Assembly (NCBI GenBank): GCA_029880385.1
Contig: JAOUOM010000166.1
Coordinates: 1 to 5,769 of the forward strand
DNA length: 5,769 nt
Direction of reading: 5' to 3'
Origin: Cyclobacteriaceae bacterium
Lineage (GTDB): Bacteria; Bacteroidota; Bacteroidia; Cytophagales; Cyclobacteriaceae
The position numbers were made by a program, and so were the translations under genes. Each line of letters starts with the position of its first letter. The first letter of the stretch is position 1. This document shows positions 1 through 5,769 of the stretch, in pieces. The notes below the pieces were generated by a model that was given only the letters and a program-made list of their open reading frames with translations, was not told the DNA's origin and searched no databases.

Positions 1-182
1 ATATCACCCTTTACAAATTTGTAATTGTCTTTTTTCTCTATGTCACTGAGATTGGCAAGGTTGCCGGCATAAGTAAGGGCATCCAGGTTGATGATTTGGT
101 AGTCAGGATACAGGGTAACGAAGCGTCGAACAACATGAGAGCCGATGAATCCTGCACCGCCGGTGATAAGTAGTGTTTTCAT
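1..182 (-). CDS. rfbB: dTDP-glucose 4,6-dehydratase, N-terminal fragment (cut by window edge)
   Basis: This is the first 60 codons of an extended short-chain dehydrogenase/reductase that runs off the left edge. The protein begins MKTLLITGGAGFIGSHVV, with the Rossmann NAD-binding GxxGxxG at residues 8-14. Residues 33-41 read LDALTYAGN, the signature that separates RfbB/RmlB enzymes from other sugar-nucleotide epimerases. The family converts dTDP-glucose to dTDP-4-keto-6-deoxyglucose in the cytoplasm, the second step toward dTDP-L-rhamnose and other deoxysugars. The ATG (182-180) overlaps the TGA of the upstream epimerase gene as ATGA, so the two are very likely co-transcribed and translationally coupled. 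The catalytic TDE and YxxxK motifs lie outside the window, so activity cannot be judged. The family call rests on the N-terminus only but is quite secure. Confidence 0.93.
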   Translation of the reverse strand, partial: MKTLLITGGAGFIGSHVVRRFVTLYPDYQIINLDALTYAGNLANLSDIEKKDNYKFVKGD

Positions 183-1201
183 TTCGTATAAAAATTTCGG
201 TACCACTTTACAAATTCATGAATCCCTTTTTCTACTGTGGCGGAAGGCTGGTACCCTACTGCCTCCATCAGGTCAGAAACATCTGCATAGCTGTCGGGTA
301 CATCACCCACCTGCATTTCCATGTAATTCAGTATGGCGTCCTTGCCAATTTCCTTTTCAATGGCTCGGATGAATGTCATCAATTCCACGGGATTGTTGTT
401 TCCAATATTAAAAATGCGATACGGTGCATAACTGGTATTGGGGTTGGGGGCTTCGGCTTTCCAGTCGGGATCGGCTTTTGAAACAGCGGGTAAAACCCGG
501 AATATTCCTTCGATGATGTCGTCGATATACGTAAAATCCCGCTTCATTTTGCCATGATTGTACACATCGATGGGGCGACCTTCGAGTATGTTTTTTGTGA
601 AAATAAACAAGGCCATATCCGGCCTGCCCCAGGGGCCATATACGGAGAAAAACCGAAGGCCTGTCACGGGCAAGTGGTAAATACTGGCATAGGAATGAGC
701 AAGCAGTTCATTTGCTTTCTTGGTAGCCGCATACAATGACAGGGGATGGTCTACCCGATCTCCGGTCGAAAAGGGCATTGTGCGTACAGCACCATAGACG
801 GAGCTGGATGAAGCAAAAACAAGGTGTTTTACCTGATGGTCTTTGCAGCGCTCCAGGATATTAACAAACCCAATGATATTTGATTCAGTATAGTCAAACG
901 GATGCTCCAGCGAATGCCTTACACCAGCTTGTGCGGCCAGGTTAACGACATATTCAAATGAATACTGTTGAAATAGGGATGAAAGTGCGTTTGTGTCTGC
1001 CAGTTCCATTTTCACAAATACAAAGCCCTTTTCCTTTTCCAGAACCTCAATCCGGTTTTTTTTCAGGGAGACATCATAGTACGTGTTGAGGTTGTCAAGT
1101 CCAACTACCCGATGACCCTCTTTGAGAAGCCTCCAACACAAATGAAAACCGATGAAGCCGGCCGCACCGGTTACTAAAATGGGCTGTGAAGTTTGGATCA
1201 A
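179..1201 (-). CDS. UDP-glucuronate 4-epimerase-like NAD-dependent sugar epimerase
   Basis: This is an extended SDR enzyme of the CapI/LpsL/GAE type, 340 residues from the chosen start, which matches the family's usual length. Visible motifs are GAAGFIG at residues 12-18 (NAD binding), AAQAGVRHSLEHP near 89-101, SSSSVYG at 131-137, the catalytic YAATK at 157-161, and a region from about 181 reading FFSVYGPWGRPDMA, which is typical of UDP-glucuronate epimerases. Such enzymes interconvert UDP-glucuronate and UDP-galacturonate in the cytoplasm for capsule or LPS synthesis; other 4-epimerase substrates remain possible. No ATG precedes the Rossmann motif in frame. I chose TTG at 1201 because it places the GxxGxxG motif at the normal distance from the N-terminus. 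A TTG at 1297 would add 32 residues (372 in total) that look unlike the family, and it lies inside a possible promoter element. The gene follows a CapE-like gene by 176 bases and overlaps rfbB by four bases. Confidence 0.9.
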   Translation of the reverse strand: MIQTSQPILVTGAAGFIGFHLCWRLLKEGHRVVGLDNLNTYYDVSLKKNRIEVLEKEKGFVFVKMELADTNALSSLFQQYSFEYVVNLAAQAGVRHSLEHPFDYTESNIIGFVNILERCKDHQVKHLVFASSSSVYGAVRTMPFSTGDRVDHPLSLYAATKKANELLAHSYASIYHLPVTGLRFFSVYGPWGRPDMALFIFTKNILEGRPIDVYNHGKMKRDFTYIDDIIEGIFRVLPAVSKADPDWKAEAPNPNTSYAPYRIFNIGNNNPVELMTFIRAIEKEIGKDAILNYMEMQVGDVPDSYADVSDLMEAVGYQPSATVEKGIHEFVKWYRNFYTK

Positions 1202-1294
1202 AACGGATGATGGTTTAAAATTTGCATGAAAAATGGAAATGCCGATATGGTGCTCATTCAGTCCGAAATTAGGTGATTGGAGTAGTTTCTCCCA

Positions 1295-1302
1295 CAAAAA
1301 TA
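1295..1302 (-). promoter_or_regulatory. possible Bacteroidota -7 promoter element before the epimerase gene
   Basis: Read on the minus strand, this is TATTTTTG, which fits the TAnnTTTG -7 consensus of the Bacteroidota housekeeping sigma factor. It lies in the gap between the CapE-like gene and the epimerase. No clear TTG-type -33 element is seen about 20 bases upstream, so a chance match in A/T-rich sequence is quite possible. If it is real, transcription would start near 1290, giving a leader of roughly 90 bases before the TTG at 1201 and ruling out a start at 1297. Confidence 0.28.
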
Positions 1303-1377
1303 TGCCATTAGCCCTATATGCTCTGCTTTTTTGTTATTCCTTTTTAATATGCCTGCATGTTGTGGCAACCTGTTTCG

Positions 1378-2379
1378 TCAATAGGGTGTAGTTAATTCTT
1401 TTTGTATGAAGTCCAGGCCCAATAGTAAGGCCTTGAGGTCTTCATTGCTGATTGGATTGGCATTGTGTGAATGATAGTCTTGCATACCATCTCTTGAGAC
1501 AGGGATGGTTTCCACATAATTGAGGCTTCGGTCATCACATTTGATTCGGTAGTAATCCCCCATGTCCTGACTTTTTGCCAATTCATCGGCTGTAAGTAAT
1601 GTTTCAAAATGTTTTTCACCGTGGCGGGGGCCAATGATTCGGATATCTTTTTTGACCTGAAACAATTCGCACAGAACATCTGCCAGTTGGTCAACGGTGG
1701 CTGCGGGGGCTTTCCTGATCAGTATATCGCCGGATCCGGCCTGATCGAATGCTGTCCTGACCAATTCGACGGCCTGCGCGGGGGTCATCATAAACCGGGA
1801 CATATTGGCATCGGTTATGGTGATGGGCAAACCATTTTTTATTTGTTTTACAAATAAAGGAATTACAGAACTGCGACTTGCCATTACATTCGAGCAGCGT
1901 GTAGTGGCAATAATGGTTTTTCGGGATACGCGTGATTTGGCCACGGCCACTTTTTCCATCATGGCTTTGGATATGCCCATGGCATTGACCGGGTGTGCTG
2001 CCTTGTCGGTGCTTAGGCAGATGACTTTTTTGACCCCGTTAGCCACTGCAATGTCCAGGACATTTTCTGTTCCCAAAATGTTGGTTTTTACGGCTTCCAT
2101 CGGAAAGAACTCACAGGATGGGACCTGTTTCAGTGCAGCAGCATGAAAGATGTAGTCTACTCCTTCCATGGCATATTGCAGGCTGTGCTTGTCACGTATG
2201 TCGCCAATATAAAACGAGACCCGGTCTGATTGATACAACTGGCGCATATCGTCCTGCTTCTTTTCATCCCGACTGAAGACACGTATTTCCCCAATATCTG
2301 TCTGAAGGTATTCTTTCAGGACGGCATGACCAAAAGATCCTGTGCCACCCGTTATTAATAATGTATTGTTTTTCAGCAT
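1378..2379 (-). CDS. capE: CapE/FnlA-type UDP-GlcNAc 4,6-dehydratase (5-inverting)
   Basis: This is a sugar-nucleotide SDR of 333 residues. From memory of the family it resembles Staphylococcus aureus CapE and FnlA/WbjB closely through most of its length. These enzymes turn UDP-GlcNAc into a 4-keto-6-deoxy-L-talo sugar, the first step to UDP-L-FucNAc or related amino sugars in surface polysaccharides. Visible features are LLITGGTGSFG at residues 7-17, SRDEKKQDDM at 36-45, HAAALKQVPSCEFFP at 79-93, LSTDKAA at 122-128 with the catalytic Asp-Lys (K126), and MGISK at 134-138, where Met replaces the usual SDR tyrosine, as is normal for this subfamily. RHGEK lies at about 252-256. I chose ATG at 2379 because MLKNNTLLITGG aligns with family N-termini; an ATG at 2394 would add five residues. 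One conserved block (residues 161-171) is altered (see findings). The enzymes for later steps (CapF/CapG or FnlB/FnlC) are not in the window. The gene is divergent from ccmB. Confidence 0.92.
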   Translation of the reverse strand: MLKNNTLLITGGTGSFGHAVLKEYLQTDIGEIRVFSRDEKKQDDMRQLYQSDRVSFYIGDIRDKHSLQYAMEGVDYIFHAAALKQVPSCEFFPMEAVKTNILGTENVLDIAVANGVKKVICLSTDKAAHPVNAMGISKAMMEKVAVAKSRVSRKTIIATTRCSNVMASRSSVIPLFVKQIKNGLPITITDANMSRFMMTPAQAVELVRTAFDQAGSGDILIRKAPAATVDQLADVLCELFQVKKDIRIIGPRHGEKHFETLLTADELAKSQDMGDYYRIKCDDRSLNYVETIPVSRDGMQDYHSHNANPISNEDLKALLLGLDFIQKELTTPY

Positions 2380-2485
2380 GTGGCGATGGTTCATCGGCTA
2401 TTATCAGCGGAAAGTTAAGCAGATAGGGCAAAGAAGTTGGTGGTTTTGTCCGAAACCGGGCTGTACGGCTATTCCCTTTGAAAAG

Positions 2486-2519
2486 TTAGTGACGATTGGG
2501 TAAAACCCTCCTACCTTTG
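2486..2519 (+). promoter_or_regulatory. probable Bacteroidota promoter for the ccm operon
   Basis: TACCTTTG at 2512-2519 is an exact match to the Bacteroidota -7 consensus TAnnTTTG. A poor -33 candidate, TTAGTG, lies at 2486-2491, leaving a 20-base spacer, which is the usual distance. The spacer contains a small hairpin-like GGGTAAAACCC. The G of the -7 box is only four bases before the GTG start of ccmB, so the transcript should begin at or within a few bases of the start codon. The match and the position at the head of a co-directional operon support a real promoter. The weak -33 and the tight distance leave some doubt. Confidence 0.55.
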
Positions 2520-2523
2520 CGGT

Positions 2524-3174
2524 GTGCGTACGCTGATAGCCCTTATCCATAAAGATTACCTGGTTGATTTCAGGCAAAAATACCCCGTTGCAGGGATCGT
2601 GTTGTACATATTTGCCACTATCTACATTTCCTATCTGGCTTTCAATACTACCATTTCACCTACTACCTGGAATGCCCTGTATTGGGTCATTTTGCTTTTT
2701 GCCTCCATTACGGGGATTTCAAAGAGTTTTTCACAGGAAATGGATCGAACGCTTTATTATTATTTTTTATGTACGCCATCGGTTGTATTGGGAGCCAAGT
2801 TGATCTATCACCTGATTTACCAGTATTTCCTGGTATTGCTGAGTGTGATTTTGTTTTGGGTGTTTTTGGGTTTTCCGGTAGAAAATGTTTCGTTGTTTTT
2901 AGTAAACCTGTTTATCGGTTCGACTGGAATTGCGGTCGGGTTCACCATGATATCATCACTTTCTTCCAAAACAGGAAACCCGTCGACGATGATGGCCATC
3001 CTGGGATTTCCCGTGATCATCCCCGTATTACTTTTGTCAGTGACCAATTCCAGACAGGTATTGCTGGGGGCCTCCTGGGTGGATATTTCAGGCAATGCCA
3101 TCGCCCTGATGTCCGTCATAGTGATTATCATTGCACTTTCGTTTATACTGTTTCCATATAGTTGGAGGGATTGA
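2524..3174 (+). CDS. ccmB: heme exporter membrane subunit CcmB
   Basis: This is a 216-residue polytopic membrane protein, close to the usual CcmB length of about 220. A short cytoplasmic N-terminus (LIALIHKDYLVDFRQKYP, residues 4-21) is followed by about six hydrophobic segments near 23-40, 50-65, 93-116, 122-144, 156-173 and 190-211. The family motif region ISKSFSQEMDRTLYYYFLCT at 65-84 is the cytoplasmic loop expected to meet the ATPase. With CcmA, CcmB forms the ABC complex that releases heme-loaded CcmE from CcmC. No ccmA is present in this window; in Bacteroidota it often lies elsewhere. The start is GTG at 2524, the only credible start: an in-frame TGA lies upstream at 2479-2481 with no start codon between, and the next internal Met is residue 73. 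There is no ribosome binding site, and the start sits almost on the promoter. The gene is the first of the ccm run. Confidence 0.93.
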   Translation: MRTLIALIHKDYLVDFRQKYPVAGIVLYIFATIYISYLAFNTTISPTTWNALYWVILLFASITGISKSFSQEMDRTLYYYFLCTPSVVLGAKLIYHLIYQYFLVLLSVILFWVFLGFPVENVSLFLVNLFIGSTGIAVGFTMISSLSSKTGNPSTMMAILGFPVIIPVLLLSVTNSRQVLLGASWVDISGNAIALMSVIVIIIALSFILFPYSWRD

Positions 3175-3336
3175 CTTGAAATTCAGGCATTTAACGTGGG
3201 GAAATACGTAATACACAGGCATGCATGACCTGGGAGAAAACGAAAAAACCGAAGCAGGCCATTAATGTTTTTGCAACTGGCATATGCCGATGGATACAGG
3301 TAAAAAAGCGGGTGTATTGAAACAAATTGTAGTAAC

Positions 3337-4008
3337 ATGAACTATCTGATCAGGACAAATTGGTGGAAATGGGTGGTCATGATCCTCCTGGTATATACCA
3401 TAGTGGCCGGATTGGTGATGGCTGTGCCCCGGTTGCCGATTCTGAATGAAACCATCCGTAACCTTCATTTTCACGTCCCCATGTGGTTTGGGATGATATT
3501 TCTGTTTGGAGGGTCTGTATTTCACGCCATCCGGTACCTGGGAACCAAAAACCTGAAATATGATGCCTATAGTAAGGCTCTCATGGACACAGGTCTTCTG
3601 TACGGCGTACTCGGCATAACCACGGGCATGTTGTGGGCGAGTTTTACCTGGGGAGAACCCTGGAGCAATGACCCCAAGCAAAATGCCTCGGCCGTGGCCT
3701 TGCTCATCTATTTTGCCCTGATGGTGTTGCGGGGATCGCTCAATGACGACCAGCAACGGGCAAGAATTGCTGCAGTGTACAATATTTTTGCGTTTGCGGT
3801 ACTGGTACCTTTGTTGTTTATACTGCCAAGGCTTACCGACAGCCTGCATCCGGGAAATGGTGGAAACCCCGGCTTCAATGCCTATGACCTGGACAACAAC
3901 CTGCGACTGGTATTTTATCCGGCAGTCATCGGGTGGACAATGCTGGGTTTTTGGATCGCTACCCTGAAAAGCAGGTATTTATTATTGGAAATAAAAAGAG
4001 ATGCGTAA
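3337..4008 (+). CDS. ccmC: heme-handling protein CcmC (CcsA/CcmC family)
   Basis: This is a 223-residue protein with about six membrane segments that places heme on CcmE in the inner membrane. It shows the two periplasmic histidine regions expected of heme axial ligands: HFHVPMW at residues 44-50 (H46) and LHPG at 170-173 (H171). Between them lies the Trp-rich loop, TWGEPWSNDPKQ at 104-115. This is a degenerate form of the proteobacterial WGTWWVWD motif and, as I recall, normal for Bacteroidota CcmC. The remaining hydrophobic stretches are near 12-30, 48-65, 86-102, 117-131, 146-164 and 190-210. The start ATG follows a 162-base gap after ccmB without a clear ribosome binding site. The 3' end overlaps ccmD by eight bases (ATGCGTAA), which implies tight co-translation. 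Confidence 0.93.
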   Translation: MNYLIRTNWWKWVVMILLVYTIVAGLVMAVPRLPILNETIRNLHFHVPMWFGMIFLFGGSVFHAIRYLGTKNLKYDAYSKALMDTGLLYGVLGITTGMLWASFTWGEPWSNDPKQNASAVALLIYFALMVLRGSLNDDQQRARIAAVYNIFAFAVLVPLLFILPRLTDSLHPGNGGNPGFNAYDLDNNLRLVFYPAVIGWTMLGFWIATLKSRYLLLEIKRDA

Positions 4009-4225
4009 ATACATAGTTACTTTACTGTTGTTGCCAGGGTACATAGCAAGTGTATTGGCCCAGTCTTCTGATATCGAAATGGCTGACCAGTTTCGTGGAG
4101 AGGGAAAGATCTACATTGTTATTGCCGTAATCCTGTTGATTTTGGGGGGAATTTTTCTTACGTTATTGCGGTTAGGGAAAAAGCTGACCAAGCTTGAACA
4201 AGAAATTGAAGACGAAAAAAAATGA
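4001..4225 (+). CDS. ccmD: small CcmD-like membrane protein
   Basis: This is a 74-residue protein with an N-terminal signal peptide (MRKYIVTLLLLPGYIASVLA, likely cleaved before Q21), a short polar stretch containing EMADQFRGEGKIYIV (26-40), one membrane helix at about 38-57, and a charged C-terminal tail (LGKKLTKLEQEIEDEKK, 58-74). It fits the CcmD-like family found between ccmC and ccmE in Bacteroidota. In E. coli the equivalent protein stabilises the CcmC-heme-CcmE complex and helps release holo-CcmE; that role here is inferred mainly from position and topology, since such small proteins share little sequence. The signal peptide is a difference from E. coli CcmD. The gene overlaps ccmC by eight bases and ccmE by four (ATGA). 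Confidence 0.82.
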   Translation: MRKYIVTLLLLPGYIASVLAQSSDIEMADQFRGEGKIYIVIAVILLILGGIFLTLLRLGKKLTKLEQEIEDEKK

Positions 4226-4626
4226 AAAAATCACATATTTTCGGAATTGTCATCATCGCCATCGCCATCGGCGTAATCGTATCCACGGCGGGAAATGCCA
4301 GCAGTTATGTTACGTTTTCGGAGGCAAGGTCCATTGCGGATAGTGGGAGCAAAGCCAAAATCCACGTAGTGGGAACGCTGAAAAAAAATGACCAATCAGA
4401 AATTATTGGCATTGAGCCCAGCCCTGACATGCTTTCGTTCAAATTTATCATGCTTGATGAAAACAGGAACGAACAGGTAGTGTTGCATGCGAACCCGATT
4501 CCTCAGGATTTTGAGAAATCTGAACAGGTAGTCGTCGTAGGATCCTATCATAACGATATGTTCATTGCGGACAAGATATTGTTAAAGTGCCCTTCCAAAT
4601 ACCAGGAAGAGGAAATCAAAATCTGA
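4222..4626 (+). CDS. ccmE: periplasmic heme chaperone CcmE, cysteine (CxxxY) type
   Basis: This is a 134-residue protein with one N-terminal membrane anchor (about 5-22) and a small beta-barrel (OB-fold) periplasmic domain. Family landmarks are VTFSEA at 30-35, VVGTLKK at 49-55, SFKFIMLDE at 72-80 and VVVVGSYHNDMFIADKILLK at 103-122. CcmE receives heme from CcmC as a covalent adduct and gives it to CcmF. In proteobacteria the heme-binding residue is the His of an HxxxY motif. Here the same place reads CPSKY at 123-127, so Cys123 is the likely heme attachment residue and Tyr127 the conserved tyrosine. This CxxxY form is known from archaea and some sulfate-reducing bacteria. The start ATG overlaps the ccmD stop (ATGA), and the stop is three bases before ccmF. 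Confidence 0.93.
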   Translation: MKKSHIFGIVIIAIAIGVIVSTAGNASSYVTFSEARSIADSGSKAKIHVVGTLKKNDQSEIIGIEPSPDMLSFKFIMLDENRNEQVVLHANPIPQDFEKSEQVVVVGSYHNDMFIADKILLKCPSKYQEEEIKI

Positions 4627-4629
4627 TTT

Positions 4630-5769
4630 ATGGTTCATTATTTTATAGGCAATCTGGGTCACCTGTTGGTGATCTTTTCGTTTGTTGCAGCAATCATTGC
4701 ATCGGTCTCGTATGTCATGGCTGTCCAAAAAGACGATTCTTCCTGGCAGCGATTGGGCCATTATGGTTTTTATGTTCATTCAGCGGCTGTTACAGGAATT
4801 TTCATCGTCCTGTTTTTCATTATCAACCGTCATTATTTTGAGTACCATTATGCGTGGAATTATAGTTCGCGCTTTTTACCCATCTATTATCAGGTTTCCA
4901 GTTTCTGGAACGGTCAGGAGGGCTCCTTTTTGTTGTGGATGTTTTGGAATGTGGTGTTGGGCCTTATTCTGATACGGACCAATCTTTTCTGGCGCCCTTC
5001 AGTTATGGCGGTCATGGCCATTACTCAGGTATTTTTGGCTTCCATGGTGATGGGGGTCGTCTTCTTCGATTTCCGGCTGGGTAGTTCACCTTTTCTTTTG
5101 CTTCGCGATGTAGTGCGAGATGCTGTTTTTACCCTTAATCCGGAGTTTGTTCCCGAAGATGGAAATGGATTGAACCCGCTTCTTCAAAATTACTGGATGG
5201 TCATCCATCCGCCCACTTTGTTTTTGGGTTTTGCAGCTACGGTCGTACCTTTTGCCTACGCCATTGCCGGGCTATGGCTTGGTAAATACAAAGAGTGGGT
5301 CCGTCCTGCCCTGCCTTGGGCTCAGTTTGCTGCTCTGATCCTGGGAATTGGGATATTAATGGGTGCATATTGGGCCTATGAAACCCTTAATTTTGGTGGG
5401 TATTGGAACTGGGATCCGGTGGAAAATGCCATTTATGTGCCATGGCTTACCCTTGTAGCGGCCATTCATATGATGATCGTATACCGTAAAAACGAGCATG
5501 CGCTCAAAGCAGCTCTTATTTTTACCATCGTTACGTTTATATTAATTCTATATTCGACTTTCCTTACCCGTAGTGGCATATTGGGGTCAGCATCCGTTCA
5601 TTCATTTACAGACCTGGGTCTTTCCGGCCAGTTGCTGATTTACCTGGGCTTTTTCATGTTCTTTTCGGTCTTTTTACTGATTGTAAGGTGGAAGCACCTG
5701 CCGGTAACCGATGGGGAAGTAAGTGTGTATTCACGTGAATTTTGGATATTTATGGGTGCGGCTACACTG
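4630..5769 (+). CDS. ccmF: cytochrome c heme lyase subunit CcmF, N-terminal part (cut by window edge)
   Basis: The frame is open from ATG at 4630 to the right edge, 380 codons without a stop; full CcmF proteins are about 650 residues or more. It is a many-helix inner-membrane protein that transfers heme from holo-CcmE to apocytochrome c. The N-terminus MVHYFIGNLGHLLVIFSF is family-like. Further landmarks are SSFWNGQEGSFLLWM near 100-114, GLNPLLQNYWMVIHPPTLFLG around 180-200 (H193), the WWD heme-binding domain GGYWNWDPVENA at 256-267, IHMM with H280, and TRSGILGSASVHSF with H324. H280 and H324 stand where CcmF proteins carry the two periplasmic histidines that flank the WWD domain. The WWD motif differs slightly from the proteobacterial WGGWWFWDPVENA. 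The gene starts three bases after the ccmE stop, so it is surely in the same operon. Related CcsA proteins share the WWD domain, but the context and the NPLLQ..HPP region favour CcmF. Confidence 0.94.
   Translation, partial: MVHYFIGNLGHLLVIFSFVAAIIASVSYVMAVQKDDSSWQRLGHYGFYVHSAAVTGIFIVLFFIINRHYFEYHYAWNYSSRFLPIYYQVSSFWNGQEGSFLLWMFWNVVLGLILIRTNLFWRPSVMAVMAITQVFLASMVMGVVFFDFRLGSSPFLLLRDVVRDAVFTLNPEFVPEDGNGLNPLLQNYWMVIHPPTLFLGFAATVVPFAYAIAGLWLGKYKEWVRPALPWAQFAALILGIGILMGAYWAYETLNFGGYWNWDPVENAIYVPWLTLVAAIHMMIVYRKNEHALKAALIFTIVTFILILYSTFLTRSGILGSASVHSFTDLGLSGQLLIYLGFFMFFSVFLLIVRWKHLPVTDGEVSVYSREFWIFMGAATL

Noticed and set aside
1357..1371. Small inverted repeat (GTTG..CAAC) just after the CapE-like gene as a possible terminator.
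   Set aside because: The stem is only four pairs and no T-run follows on the minus strand, so it is not a credible intrinsic terminator.
2430..2445. Possible minus-strand promoter (TCTTTG) for the CapE-like gene.
   Set aside because: It does not fit the TAnnTTTG consensus and no -33 element is clear, so I cannot place a promoter for this gene.
2817..3131. Open frame of 104 codons on the minus strand inside ccmB.
   Set aside because: It is fully antisense to a clear CcmB and has no family-like features, so it is a shadow frame.
3221..3303. Two mini-ORFs (14 and 12 codons) sharing a TAATG overlap in the ccmB-ccmC gap.
   Set aside because: They are too short, have no recognisable sequence, and such overlaps occur by chance in A/T-rich gaps.
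3806..3813. TACCTTTG inside ccmC, matching the -7 promoter consensus.
   Set aside because: It lies within coding sequence and no -33 element stands at the right distance; a chance match is likely. TATTTTTG near 5030 in ccmF was set aside for the same reason.
3262..3849. Open frame of 195 codons on the minus strand across ccmC.
   Set aside because: It is antisense to a well-supported CcmC; its His/Gln-rich composition is typical of the reverse reading of a membrane-protein gene.

Overview
The window looks like chromosomal DNA from a member of the Bacteroidota, probably an environmental lineage of the Cytophagales/Chitinophagales/Saprospirales type. Three things point there: the cytochrome c maturation order ccmB-ccmC-ccmD-ccmE-ccmF with a CxxxY-type CcmE and a CcmD-like protein that has its own signal peptide; a TACCTTTG promoter element of the Bacteroidota TAnnTTTG type; and starts without clear Shine-Dalgarno sequences. 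Base composition is moderate and looks even across the window. The genus cannot be told from this sequence.

Left half (1-2394, all minus strand). Three sugar-nucleotide short-chain dehydrogenase/reductase genes are read right to left. First is a CapE/FnlA-type UDP-GlcNAc 4,6-dehydratase/5-epimerase, then a UDP-glucuronate 4-epimerase-like enzyme, then the N-terminal 60 codons of a dTDP-glucose 4,6-dehydratase (RfbB), cut by the left edge. The last two overlap by ATGA. This is the precursor-supply part of a capsule, O-antigen or exopolysaccharide locus; transferases and export genes would lie beyond the left edge.

Middle (2395-2523). This is a divergent intergenic region of about 130 bases. 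A good Bacteroidota -7 element sits only four bases before the GTG start of ccmB, so the ccm mRNA may be leaderless or nearly so.

Right half (2524-5769, all plus strand). This is a System I (Ccm) heme-delivery operon. CcmB is the ABC-exporter membrane subunit, followed after a 162-base gap by tightly packed ccmC, ccmD, ccmE and ccmF, the last cut by the right edge. Together they load heme on the periplasmic side of the inner membrane: CcmC and CcmD attach heme to CcmE, CcmAB drives release of holo-CcmE, and CcmF passes heme to apocytochrome c. CcmE carries Cys in place of the usual heme-binding His, and the Trp-rich motifs of CcmC and CcmF also depart from the proteobacterial form, so this is a variant Ccm pathway. 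No ccmA or ccmH is seen in the window.

There are no RNA genes, insertion sequences, CRISPR arrays or convincing terminators. Overall this is two ordinary housekeeping/envelope loci back to back. The points worth a second look are the variant heme-handling residues, the possible leaderless start, an altered conserved block in the CapE-like enzyme, and an unusual start for the epimerase gene.
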